Made by a program: the position numbers and the translations under genes. The notes beneath the pieces are model-generated. The model ran no database searches, was not told the origin of the DNA, and was given only the letters and a program-made list of their open reading frames with translations. Below, piece by piece: positions 47,883 through 57,768 of a stretch of 64,000 nt of DNA. The DNA comes from Adiantum capillus-veneris. Lineage: Eukaryota > Streptophyta > Polypodiopsida > Polypodiales > Pteridaceae. Where the stretch lies: positions 3,480,501-3,544,500 of the forward strand of contig CM043954.1 in the NCBI GenBank assembly GCA_014529385.2, given 5' to 3'. Numbering within the stretch: the stretch's first letter is position 1; every line of letters starts with the position of its first letter.

Positions 47883-49605
47883 AGCTGTATTGCAAACTTA
47901 AATCTTACCTGGACTTCTCCTGCCTGTGCAGCTATGTGATGATCTCCTTCTGGAATCTACACATGTATGGTTAGTATATTCACAAGGGTTGTCTTTGAAC
48001 CGTTGAATAAATTTTTCAATTATGTACAGCAAATATCAATTTTCTATGACACTGGTCACTCTGAGCAATTTTGCATTTTCTCCCCGCTCAATGTCTCAGG
48101 GTCTTCTGGTAGTCAAATTTCATATTTGAAATGAAGGTTGGGATCTAGGTGAAGAGCTTATCCCTGTTGTATAGTCACAATTTGCAAAAATGTCTGACTC
48201 GTGAATTCCTTGGTCTATCGCAACAGACTAGGCAGATACATTAGTACAAGTCAATTTAGAACTGTGAATTCACCTTTGGGTTCCCCTTACTCTCTAGAGT
48301 CTATCCCTTGAATTTCATACAATTTGGACTCTTGGTTTGTGTTTTAGGCCAAATCTAGTGTTTCTGTCAGACACTGAATCTCTATCTAAACCTTAGACTC
48401 ACTTCTAGTGATCCAAACACCTTGAAACTTGGTATGTGATCTCTTTAGGTCCTGTTTAAGCTAACCCTAGGAGGGTTTTGCAAAATAAGGTCTACAGCCC
48501 AACTTTCTTAGTCTATCACGATAGACTCATAATCTTGGTCTTTTTCCAAAGTTCTCTCCATAGCTGGAATCCCCACCCTCTGTATGGTGTATTTACAAAT
48601 TTGTGTAGTGTTCGGACAATAGGTCAAGGCTTTTTTGCCAATATATCTCTGAGTTCAGACTCATAACACCAGACTTGGGGTTTGGTGGTCAAGCAGATGT
48701 CCAAATATCCTCAAATTTTGTGAGCACTCTTATTTTGATGTATTGAGCCAGTGGTCCAAGGAGTTTTGCTTGAATGTTAGTCTATCCCCAAGTAGTAGTC
48801 TGTCGCAATAGACTCAGCAGAGGGCAATTGGGATGTGATTTTTTTACTGTTTTTGGACAGCTTGGTTTCATGTGCCCTTAAAAGTCTATCCCTCAAATTT
48901 CATTCAATTTGGACTCCTTTTGACCTTGGACTCAAGCACTTTTACTTTTCTATGGCAAATTCACAACTCAGATGCACTTGAAGTGATGCAAATTTGATGA
49001 CAATTCAAACTTAAGCTTGTGAATATCAGTTGTACATCATGACACAATCAGTTTACCCAAGGCTAGTGGTTATATCTCTTTTTGGTCTCTTTAGGTTCAC
49101 TTAGTGTTTTTTTATGGCAATCCCTTGTTTCTTTTTGTTGGTTTTGGTCGCAGATTTAACGTTTTCTCAAGCGCTGGATCATAAATCCAATTTTAACGTT
49201 TTTGCAATTTTAACGTTTTCTCAAACGCTGGATCATAAATCCAAATGTCTACTCTATTCACACCCTTAAAGAGTGTATGGTGTGGGTTTTGCTTTCAAGG
49301 CAAGCAAACAGCCTCGTTGTTTCTTCTCTTTGTTTGTTTTGCATTTTTACAACGTTTTCTCTACACTATTCACACACAAACATCACTTATAACTCACAAC
49401 CATAAATCCTAACTCCACCTTATCCTACCTAACTAACTCTAACTAGTCATAGACCCTCGGCAAGTCACGGGCTTCCTAGCTATCCACTAGACCTCAGGAT
49501 ACCCTCTCCTGGATCTTCTCTTAAAATTTAAGCTTTTCTAGTTGAAACTAAAGTAAGCTAACCATCACACGAGTGACATAGATCTACCTACTTAAGGTCT
49601 TGTGT
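47883..49605 (-). other. Gypsy-2 leader (5' untranslated region) with palindromes
   Basis: About 1.7 kb of noncoding sequence between primer site and first ORF. It carries imperfect copies of the 18-bp palindrome at 48212-48229, 48510-48527 and 48797-48814, plus a repeated AGTCTATCCCTTGAATTTCA block (about 48298 and 48885). Near 49155-49240 a TTTAACGTTTTCTCAAACGC word recurs, with CTGGATCATAAATCCAA beside it. Confidence 0.7.
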
Positions 49606-49622
49606 CCTTGGCAACGGTGCCA
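49606..49622 (-). promoter_or_regulatory. Gypsy-2 primer-binding site (tRNA-Asp)
   Basis: The plus strand reads CCTTGGCAACGGTGCCA, close to the 3' end of plant tRNA-Asp (CCCCGGCAACGGCGCCA), so the minus-strand RNA could anneal this tRNA to start cDNA synthesis. One base separates it from the LTR. Confidence 0.85.
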
Positions 49623-49623
49623 A

Positions 49624-50546
49624 TGTTTTAGGGAAAACTACTCCCCTATTCATGCTCACAAGCACGACACAGACAACATATTAGTCATCCGGTGACACAA
49701 CTAGCCCGTAGGTGCACGGAGGCAATCTCGTTAGCTTGTCAGGCTGAGACCAACCTACACATATGCACTTCTAGGATGCATCAATCACTAATCCTTGTTA
49801 ACTCCAACCCACTCTATCCCTAAACGTTGATAACACCGTTTACACATCAAATGAACTCGGAATCGCTTCAAACTTGCTAGGCACCATCCCCTCACTAGGA
49901 TAGACTTACCTATAAGTCCAATCTCACCAGATTATAACCCGAGATACCTCAAATACAGTTGCGATAGACTCACAGGTCATAACCTAAAAGTGTGTGAAAC
50001 CTAAGTCTATGAACATCTATGCGTAGCTAATCTCGCCCTCGTTCCATAAAGTACTTGATTGTTGAAAACAGACACCGTTTGTGCTACTTACAAGCAAAAC
50101 AAGCTCGTGGGAAGATCACTCGCGAACAGCTCGAAGATCCGAATGCGTGGCGTGGGCGCGTAGCTCTAGGAGAGGCTACCGCGATGGTGTGGTCGCTTCG
50201 TGAATCCGGTGAGGGAGATGCGCGTAGCGAAGAGCATAAGATCACACACACAATCTCTCTCTCTCTCTAAGACTCGTACGACACCGAATTAATGATTCAA
50301 AATGTTATTCAAAAATGGTTCTAAGGTGACCTTTATACTTTAGTCCCCTTAGCTCAAAATGTACACGGGGTTTTAATTGAGTTCTACTCATCATAATTAC
50401 AAAGTGGAAACACATTGAGTCCCGGCCAACTAATAAATCTATACATAATCCAGACAATTGGATAAAGACGATAGACATCATTGGCATTACAAAGGGAATT
50501 TGATAGTCATTACAAAGGGGCTTTATACAACTGTTGGGATCCAACA
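49624..50546 (-). mobile_element. Gypsy-2 5' LTR (923 bp)
   Basis: It has TGTTTTAGG and GGATCCAACA borders on the plus strand and aligns along its whole length with 30564-31784 apart from the MITE and microsatellite there. Both LTRs hold a degraded copy of the element palindrome (GCGATAGACTCACAGGTCAT). Confidence 0.92.
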
Positions 50547-50885
50547 CTGTGAATGGATTCAGATTGAAGAAATTTTATGGAAAGGTGCCTGAGGTTCCCA
50601 AGTAGATGGTCAATAAGGCTGAGGATATTGGCAGTAAATTGTTAACAGTTGGTAACTTTTGTATTGTTAACTTTTGTACTTTTGGGATTCCAAGGGGTGT
50701 TCTTGGGAAAGGGCGTTGCCCAGTAGTATTCTCCAATTATGTAACTATCGATCAGTGTCTTCTTGAGAATGTGAAAGCGGAAGTTATGGCGGATTTAGTC
50801 TATTGTCAGTTTCTGTGTTCTGTTCCAGTTCCAGTTCCATTCTGATTCTCGTGTTTGTCTATTTTGAATGTCTATGCCTTAAACA
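50547..50885 (+). mobile_element. Gypsy-1 remainder: integrase tail and 3' LTR
   Basis: 50548-50603 encodes NGFRLKKFYGKVPEVPK and a stop, the integrase C-terminal end whose start lies at 30545-30563 on the other side of gypsy-2. The 3' LTR is 50665-50885 (TGTTAA...TTAAACA, 221 bp). Confidence 0.85.
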
Positions 50886-50901
50886 TTGTGGTAAGTATTG
50901 C

Positions 50902-51254
50902 CTTACTGTCTGGGTACTACGTCGGTAATGCGACAAATCTAGTATCTTTATGGTAAGTCAACTTCCCTTCCCCTTTCCCAAAAAACATATGGGCATCGAT
51001 CGGTAACGAGGCTATATGATGTTCATATGCAAGCCATTGTTTTTTCTTAGATTCAGGTGGCACTCGGTCGGTAACGCGACTGATAAAGTGTCGTTTGTTA
51101 GAAGCATCTGTTTTTGCATAAATGTGGCGTTCAGGTCATTGACCCGGCGTACGAACGTCATATAATTTGTATATGCATGTGCAGTTAATTTTTTAAGTAT
51201 TAAGTATATGAAATACTTGGTCGGTAACCCGGCTGTGAAGAGTATTTCATATAC
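50902..51254. other. Stem-loop series, right part (five units)
   Basis: Units (arms; loop): 50902-50918/50941-50957, weak stem, loop ACGTCGGTAATGCGACAAAT; 50986-50997/51018-51029, CATATGGGCATC with GATGTTCATATG, loop GATCGGTAACGAGGCTATAT; 51059-51064/51087-51092, GGCACT with AGTGTC, loop CGGTCGGTAACGCGACTGAT; 51122-51132/51153-51163, 11-bp stem with two G-T pairs, loop AGGTCATTGACCCGGCGTAC; 51204-51217/51241-51254, GTATATGAAATACT with AGTATTTCATATAC, perfect 14 bp, loop TGGTCGGTAACCCGGCTGTG. Stem sequences differ while pairing is kept. The role is unknown; they lie upstream of the kinase pseudogene. Confidence 0.75.
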
Positions 51255-51342
51255 AAAATGTATAAATTGTTTGATTTTGTTGTTTTCAACTGTCCATTTG
51301 AAATTATATACTAGCTAATTATATTCAAAAGAATACTTTATT

Positions 51343-51650
51343 CATCAATCATCGCTTTTTTAAATGTTCCATTTATAAAAATTATATGTAAAAAAGTATT
51401 TGCACACAAATTGCATGTTAAATATTCTTTTTTTATCTTTTTAAAGGACTCTCAAGCATTATCGCTATTTTTAATGCTTCATTTACATAAATTCTCTGTA
51501 AAAAATCTAAATGCACACAATTTGCATGCTAAATATTCTTTTGTATCTTTTTAAAGAGCATCAATTATCATCGATTTTTTGATTGCTACATTTACATAAA
51601 TTCGATATCAAAAAGTGCATGAACACAATTTGCTAGTCCAATTTGTATAC
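51343..51650. repeat. Three AT-rich direct repeats of about 108 bp
   Basis: Units start near 51343, 51452 and 51559. Each has a CATCAATCATCG-like start, TCCATTTACATAAATT, TGTAAAAAA, CACACAATTTGCATG and (first two) TAAATATTCTTTT with TATCTTTTTAAAG. They follow the stem-loop series. 51651-51950 shows nothing further. Confidence 0.7.
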
Positions 51651-51956
51651 TTCCAATGTTTTAAACGTTTTTGAAGTTTTTAAGTCGGTGTGTGCTTTGT
51701 TTGAATTAGTATGTGCGCACAGAGAAAAATATAAGTTAAAAATTAAATATTCAATGAAATGTGCCAGACCGTTAACATGTATTGTTTGATATGAATTAAG
51801 TTCTTATAAACCACTTGTTTGATCTACATTTTACATGTGTAACAGATTGCAATTTTAAGTGAAGATTGTTTTCAATTTTTATCAATATTTCCTTGTACAT
51901 TTATCAAAGTCTTCAAGTAATGGTTAAGGGTTTACCTGACATAGTGTGAGAGTGTT

Positions 51957-52575
51957 AGTGTCATTCGCAACCATGAATTTGTATTCGATATGCTGTTTTT
52001 TATTGTCCAGTGCAAATATGACACTAGATCAAAAGAAAAGTATTATGCGTGCCATTCGTAAAGAATGTTTGTGGCAATCTCATCATGTGCTGCTGATCGC
52101 ATACAGCAGATTAGCGAAAGCGATGTCTACATCAAAGACCTCACTAGCGCTATATGCGAGAACACAGAGCACAGATTGCGACTTGAAGGCCAATACGAGT
52201 TGATGCTTACAGCAGGGATACGAGAATTTGACCCCCATCATTGGGTTAGGACAGTGTTGGGCAATATGAAAGTATGTTACAGAGACTTAAAGGAAGATAT
52301 CCCATCTGCCTGCGACATGTCAAAATTAGAGCTCTGGGATAAATTGTGGGAATAACAGAAGGTAAAGATGAAGCGTGTGAAAGCGCAGGACCAAGAAGCC
52401 TTACCCAAGAGATTGAAGAAGGCCCAAGATGTGCAAGCAGCTTTGGGAGGTTGATCCGATGCCAGCGGCACCGACACAATCATGCGCACTGCTTTGAATG
52501 CAAAGTGCGCTCATCTTGTCGGCATCCCTCACGAAGCCTTGGTAGAAGGTATGAGGATTGGAGCAGGCTCCTTCG
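51957..52575 (+). pseudogene. Protein-kinase-like gene, 5' part
   Basis: The frame from ATG 52018 reads MTLDQKKSIMRAIRKEC, then shifts to VAISSCAADRIQQISESDVY and LTSAICENTEHRLRLEGQYE, with a KVKMKRVKAQDQEALPKRLK basic helix and a stop near 52353. Close to the copia insertion it reads CAHLVGIPHEALVEGMRIGA followed by GSF, the start of a kinase glycine loop. The pre-kinase region is unrecognised. The copia element splits the loop codons at 52571-52575. Confidence 0.6.
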
Positions 52576-52901
52576 TGTTGAAGATGATGAAACATGAAAT
52601 AGAAGGAAGATAGCAACTCAGAGTAGGAAGAAGATGGAGAAGGAGAAGACACAGAGGTTGCGTACGAGATCTCTATAGTCTCTCTCTCTGTATTAGAATA
52701 ATAGAGTACTTACAAACTCAGAGCTACAAAGCTTATATGAGACCCTAAGAGATAAGGTGTCCTTTCACACCAGATGTCCAGGGGGAAAAACCCAGTGGGA
52801 GAAAAGTGCCCCTTGTGAAGCGCGTATACACACTAACACTACTACATGTCTACAAATCCCCCCTGTAGTGATAGTGTGAATCCGTACAAGGTAGCAGATC
52901 A

Positions 52902-54230
52902 TCATGTGTATGAGAGTAAGCCCAAAGCTTTTTGGAAAGCTTCAAAATTTTCTCGTGATAACGCCTTCGTAAATAGATCTGCAATGTTATCCTGTGTAGG
53001 ACAGTAAGTTAGTGTGATCTCCCCCGCATGTAACCTTTCCCTCACATAGTGGTAGTGAACCTCTATGTGCTTTGTTCTTGCATGAAATACTGGATTCCTT
53101 GCAACTGCCATAGCACTCTGACTGTCAGTGAAAATGGTAATGGGTGCCTGTTGACACTCACAAAGATCTGCCAATAACCTGCGTATCCATATACAATCAA
53201 CTGTTGCCATGAAAGCTGCCCTGTACTCAACTTCACAAGTTGATGTAGCCACTGTGGGTTGCTTCTTGCTTAGCCAAGATATACATGCATTTCCCAAGAA
53301 AAAACAATTGCCACTTATGGAATGTCGTGTGTCAAAATCACCAGCCCAATCTGAATCGTTGTAACCAAAAAGCTGGATAGAACCGTGCTTTCCATACATA
53401 TCCCCCCTTGGAAAGAACATGGAAAGATAAGGGGTACCTGAAAGGTAACGAAGTATGCGCTTCACAGCCTGCCAATGATGCATACCTGGGCTGTGCATAA
53501 ATCTTCTTGCTTGTGAAACCCCAAATTGAATGTCTGGACGAGTGTTTCCTGCCAAATATATCAAGCAACCAACCGCTGCTGCATAAGAATGTACATCAAA
53601 AGGTTCTCCAGCATCGTGCATGCTCAACTTTGATCCGATTTCTACGGGTGTAGAGATTGGTTTACAATTTTGCATACCAAACTTGTCCAAAATTTTATGC
53701 AAATATTTGGCCTGCAACATGTATATGCCATCCTCTGATTGCACAAATTGAATACCCAAGTAATAATGTAGCAAACCAAGATCAGACATCTCAAAGGTTT
53801 TTCTCAAAGCATCTTTAAACGCTTCAATTTCATCTGCAATATTGCCTGTAAGAAGCATATCATCCACATAAAGTGTTAGCATAATGAGAACTCCATCTCT
53901 CTTTTTGACATACAAAGTACTTTTTGTTGGACTATTCTGAAATCCGTGGCCAATCAAATAAGTATGTATCTTCTCATACCATGCTCTTGGAGCCTGTTTG
54001 AGACCATACAAAGCTTTACACAATCTACATACCTTTTGCTCTTGACCTTTTACAACAAAACCACTTGGTTGACTTACATAAACTTCTTCTTACAAATCAC
54101 CATTCAAAAAAGCAGTTTTGATATCCAACTGATGCACTTTCCAACCATGATGAGCAGCAATTGCAACTAGTGATCTAACTGTGGACGCACGAGAAGTAGG
54201 AGCAAAGGTTTCATCATAATCTATGCCTTT
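52902..54230 (-). pseudogene. Copia reverse transcriptase and RNase H
   Basis: The 373-codon frame 54023-52902 has CKALYGLKQAPRAWYEKIHT, the catalytic LYVDDMLLTGN, YLAGNTRPDIQFGVSQARRF and GYNDSDWAGDFDTRHSISGN, with EVEYRAAFMATVDCIWIRRL and ARTKHIEVHYHYVRE from RNase H. It ends with a normal stop at 52902. The upstream RT start, 54230-54024, has DYDETFAP-type text, but a stop next to 54231 and another near 54093 interrupt the polyprotein. Confidence 0.92.
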
Positions 54231-55472
54231 CTATTGCGCATAGCCTTTTGCCACAAGCCTTGCTTTGTACCTGTCAATAGTACCATCTTGTTTCCTTTTT
54301 ACCTTAAAAACCCACTTTGTACCAATAGGCTTTTTACCTGTAGGCAAGTCCACTAGATCCCATGTATGATTCTTATGAATAGAATCAATTTCTTGTTGCA
54401 TAGCATCTTTCCACTGAACACACTCTAAAGCTTGTTCAAATGAATCAGGCTCATCTGCATCACAAAGAGTGCTAAAGCAAGCCAAATCTACTTGCTCTCT
54501 GCCAAAAGTAGTACCAACACGTGTTTTTCGTGGCAACGGTGCATCCAACTTGCTATCCTGCGAAGTTTTTTGAACCCATTTCGGCAAGGTTCTTTCTTCC
54601 CTGAGAACTTCTTGCTCTTCACGCAAAATTTCCTCTACATCATGAGGTGTCACATGCTGATCAAAATATTGATCAAGATTATCAACCTGTTGTGATTCTT
54701 GATTCTCCACAAAAGAAGGAAGCAAACCTTCAAATACATCATGTGTCTGCATGAGAGGTACATCAAAAGCAACCATAGGTTGAGTAGTAGTTTCTACAAA
54801 AATTACATCACGACTTTCAAAAATCTTGTTTGTAGCAGTATTGTAAAGTCTATAACCTTTACTTCCACTACTATACCCCACAAATATACATTTGATTGCC
54901 TTATTATCAAGCTTCCCACGTAATCGCTGAGGGATGTGAGCATAAGCAAGACAACCAAAAACACGAAGATAACTGACTGAAGGTTTTCTGTCATACCAAG
55001 CTTCATATGGAGTAATGGTCTTCAAGGCACGAGTAGGACACCTGTTCAAAACATGTGCTGCACAAGCAACTGCCTCCATCCATAGCTTATGAGGCAAACT
55101 CTTAGCCTTGAGCATACATCTAGCCGTCTCCATTAAAGGCATGTTCTTCCTTTCTGCAACACCATTTTGTTGTGGTGTGTATGGCATAGTGCATTGGTGT
55201 TTAATGCCTTTCTTTCCCAAAAAATCCTTAAATGCATCTGACATTTATTCACCTCCTCGATCGGTACGAAGAGTCTGTACTTTGCAACCTGTTTCATTTT
55301 CAACCATGGCGACATAATGTTAAAAAATTGCAAACACTTCTGACTTTGCTTTGAGTGGATACACCCAACAAAACCTGGAAAATTCATCAATGAAGGTCAC
55401 AAAATAAAGGCTGTTTCCCAAAGATGGCGTCCTCATAGGACCACATACATCACTGTGTACAAGCTGCAAATT
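54231..55472 (-). pseudogene. Copia integrase and integrase-RT linker
   Basis: 55244-54231 encodes KHQCTMPYTPQQNGVAERKN, with the catalytic Glu, WMEAVACAAHVLNRCPTRAL, TPYEAWYDRKPSVSYLRVFG and the start of RT (GTKWVFKVKRKQDG). Upstream 55472-55245 supplies the first part of the core ([19 protein letters not shown]) but holds several stops, including one just before 55244. Confidence 0.9.
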
Positions 55473-56072
55473 TCATGTCCCTCTAACTGAACCATCCTGC
55501 GAAAATGCAAATCTGTGCATCTTTCCAAGAACGCAACCTTCACATACATGTCTTGGTGGCATCTCCAATAAAGAAAAATCATGCACCATATTATGACGTT
55601 GTAAAGTCATCAAACTGCCATAACCAACATGCCCAAATCTAGCATGCCACAACTCAGCATCCTGCATGGCCTGAGTCTTTGTTTCTGCAATACATACCTG
55701 AATGTGCTTTTCATAACGATCTAGCACAAATAGTCCATTTTCCAGCGTACCTGTAGTGATAAGAGAATAACCATTCTCTCGATCTCGTACAACACATCTG
55801 TCATCCTCAAAAATGACCCGAAGACCATTTTTTGCAAGAGAGGATACAGACAACAAATTCTTCTTGATCCCTGGAACATATAAGACATCTGGCAAGCATA
55901 AATCTGAATCATCTAAAATGGTAATCAAAATCTTACCAACACCTTTGATTGGATAAGAAGCATTATTTGCACATGTCACCTTCTTTCCTGTTGGAGCTGC
56001 ATCCAATGAACAAAGCATATCCTTCCTTGAAGTAATATGCCTGGATGCACCACTATCTAAGTACCAAATCAT
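55473..56072 (-). pseudogene. Copia protease and pre-integrase zinc finger
   Basis: The frame has IWYLDSGASRHITSRKDMLC, the aspartic protease active site, then LPDVLYVPGIKKNLLSVSSL and the pre-integrase H-H-C-C domain AELWHARFGHVGYGSLMTLQ with CEGCVLGKMHR. It is separated from gag by a stop near 56134. Confidence 0.9.
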
Positions 56073-56133
56073 TTGTGTCTCGTCAACACTGTAAGCAAAA
56101 AAAATCTGAACATACTACGAAAGCATAAGAATC

Positions 56134-57099
56134 CTACACAAAGTTTGCAGACTCTTCTTTAGTTGTAGAAGAATCACCAGAAGCTGAAACAACCAAACTT
56201 GACTCTTTCTTCTTTTCTTTAGCAATTCGCTTTTTACACTCACTAATGTAGTGACCAGGTTTCTTGCAGTAGTGACATTTACCTTTCTTCTTGGACTTGT
56301 CGGAATCACCTTTAGACCTCTCTGAAGATTGTCCTACACCAGACTTGGAGTGATGAGCACTCTCTTTACCCTTGTTTTTGTTCTGTACAACAAGAGCATG
56401 ATCCATACCATCCACCTGTAAAGACTTGTTCTTACGTGATTGATCCTCCTGCAATAGCAAAGCCACTAACTCTTCAAAACGAAGAGGCTCAGGATTAGCT
56501 CGCAAAGACAGAGTCAAAGAAGTCTGAAAAGTCAAATAAGATGGTGGTAGTGAATTGAGTGTTTTGGAAACCAAGTCCTTCTCTGGAATAACTTCATCAA
56601 TGCTAAGCAATTTCTCTTTAAGATCCCTAATTTTTGTAAGATGCTCGACGATATCGTCACCTTCGTCCATCTGTATTTTGTCAAGTTGTTTCTTAAAAAA
56701 CTCTATTCTGGCAGCGTTTCTTCCTCCAAACATAGCTTGCAGAGTGTTCCAAGCATCCTCAGAAGTTCTGCAAGATCTGATATGTGGTGTGATTTTCCTC
56801 TTTATGGTTAAGGCAATCACAACCATAGCTTGTGCATCTTTAGTATCCCATTTCTTTTGCTCTGGAGTGACTTGTGAGGGTCCTGCACCAACAGCTGCAC
56901 CACGACCAGGCGTGGCAGGTGCAATGCTACCTGGACGAACTTCATCTCCAGATACATAATCCCATAATCCTTTACCAACCAAAACATTTTTTGCCATAAA
57001 AGACCAAAGAGAATAGTTGGTACCATCCAATTTGTCTTCGGATGTAAACGCACCAAAAATCTCTTTCTCCGTAGATTGAGCCATACTGTGGATGCACAC
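56134..57099 (-). CDS. Copia gag
   Basis: An open frame of 321 codons. MAQSTEKEIFGAFTSEDKLD, then TNYSLWSFMAKNVLVGKGLW, is the copia gag N-terminus. NTLQAMFGGRNAARIEFFKK and LRFEELVALLLQEDQSRKNK follow (UBN2 / Retrotran_gag type). The zinc knuckle CHYCKKPGHYISEC is intact. It could still be translated; the downstream pol frame is broken. Confidence 0.9.
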   Translation of the reverse strand: MCIHSMAQSTEKEIFGAFTSEDKLDGTNYSLWSFMAKNVLVGKGLWDYVSGDEVRPGSIAPATPGRGAAVGAGPSQVTPEQKKWDTKDAQAMVVIALTIKRKITPHIRSCRTSEDAWNTLQAMFGGRNAARIEFFKKQLDKIQMDEGDDIVEHLTKIRDLKEKLLSIDEVIPEKDLVSKTLNSLPPSYLTFQTSLTLSLRANPEPLRFEELVALLLQEDQSRKNKSLQVDGMDHALVVQNKNKGKESAHHSKSGVGQSSERSKGDSDKSKKKGKCHYCKKPGHYISECKKRIAKEKKKESSLVVSASGDSSTTKEESANFV

Positions 57100-57768
57100 A
57101 AGAGAGCAAAAGAACCTCCAAGAGATTCACAAATCTCCTCTCCAATGCAAGCAAAACTCTACACAAAATCTCAGCACAAAGCTAAGACAAGCTGCTTCCC
57201 AAAAGAACTGTTTACCTGAAGAAAATCTGTCAAAAAGCACACCCTCTTGATCTAAACGCCTCCGAAAAGTAACTTCTGCTATGCTGCTCAGAACAAAATT
57301 ATGAGGGCTCAAATGGCTTCAAAAGGGGGGTAAAACCCAGATCACCTATTCAGAATACTCCCAGAACGTCGAGAATGCTCCCACGAGCAAATTTTCCGAA
57401 AACTGGCTGAAAACTGCGATTGCGTGCGCGGATGCGAAAACGCAAGTAGAAGCTCTGAAAATCACCTTGCTCTGATACCAATTTTTGAAGATGATGAAAC
57501 AGGAAACAGAAGGAAGATAGCAACTCACAGTAGGAAGAAGATGGAGAAGGAGAAGACACAGAGGTTGCGTACGAGATCTCTGTAGTCTCTCTCTCTCTGT
57601 ATTAGAATAATAGAGTATTTACAAACTCAGAGCTACAAAGCTTATATGAGACCCTAAGAGATAAGGTGTCCTTTCACACCAGATGTCCAGGGGGAAAAAC
57701 CCAGTGGGAGAAAAGTGCCCCTTGTGAAGCGAGTATACACACTAACACTACTACATGTCTACACTTCG

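Larger units (their letters stand above)
30564..50546 (-). mobile_element. Gypsy-2: 19,983-bp Ty3/gypsy-type LTR element
   Basis: In minus orientation the order is 5' LTR (49624-50546), tRNA-Asp primer site, leader, small ORF, gag, linker, protease, RT, RNase H, integrase, second retropepsin ORF, palindrome-bearing spacer, coiled-coil ORF, polypurine tract GGAGGTGGGGAG (about 31787-31798) and 3' LTR (30564-31784). No chromodomain is seen. The insertion interrupts the gypsy-1 integrase tail; flanking bases CTG are shared on both sides (short or eroded target duplication). At 20 kb it is far above the 5-12 kb usual for gypsy elements; about 7.5 kb lies downstream of integrase. All ORFs carry stops or frameshifts. 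Confidence 0.9.
52576..57763 (-). mobile_element. Ty1/copia element, 5,188 bp, with CTTCG target duplication
   Basis: It is bounded by CTTCG at 52571-52575 and 57764-57768. The LTRs 52576-52854 and 57483-57763 differ by about seven substitutions and a 2-bp indel (about 2.5%). Primer site TGGTATCAGAGC (minus strand, 57469-57480) is for initiator tRNA-Met. The polypurine tract is CAGGGGGGATT next to the 3' LTR (about 52855-52865). Domain order gag, protease, integrase, RT, RNase H is that of copia. It is the youngest LTR element here by LTR divergence. Confidence 0.95.

Noticed and set aside
30564-50546. Ogre element
   Set aside because: Size and extra ORFs invite the name, but the primer site is tRNA-Asp rather than tRNA-Arg, the main extra ORFs are downstream of integrase, and no second RNase H is evident.
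50902-51254. CRISPR-like array (constant motif with variable parts)
   Set aside because: The locus is plant nuclear, the constant part is a hairpin loop and the variable parts are self-complementary stems; there are no spacers or cas genes.
50902-51254. Hammerhead ribozyme repeats
   Set aside because: The loops lack the CTGATGA and GAAA core sequences; only a CTGATAA occurs once.
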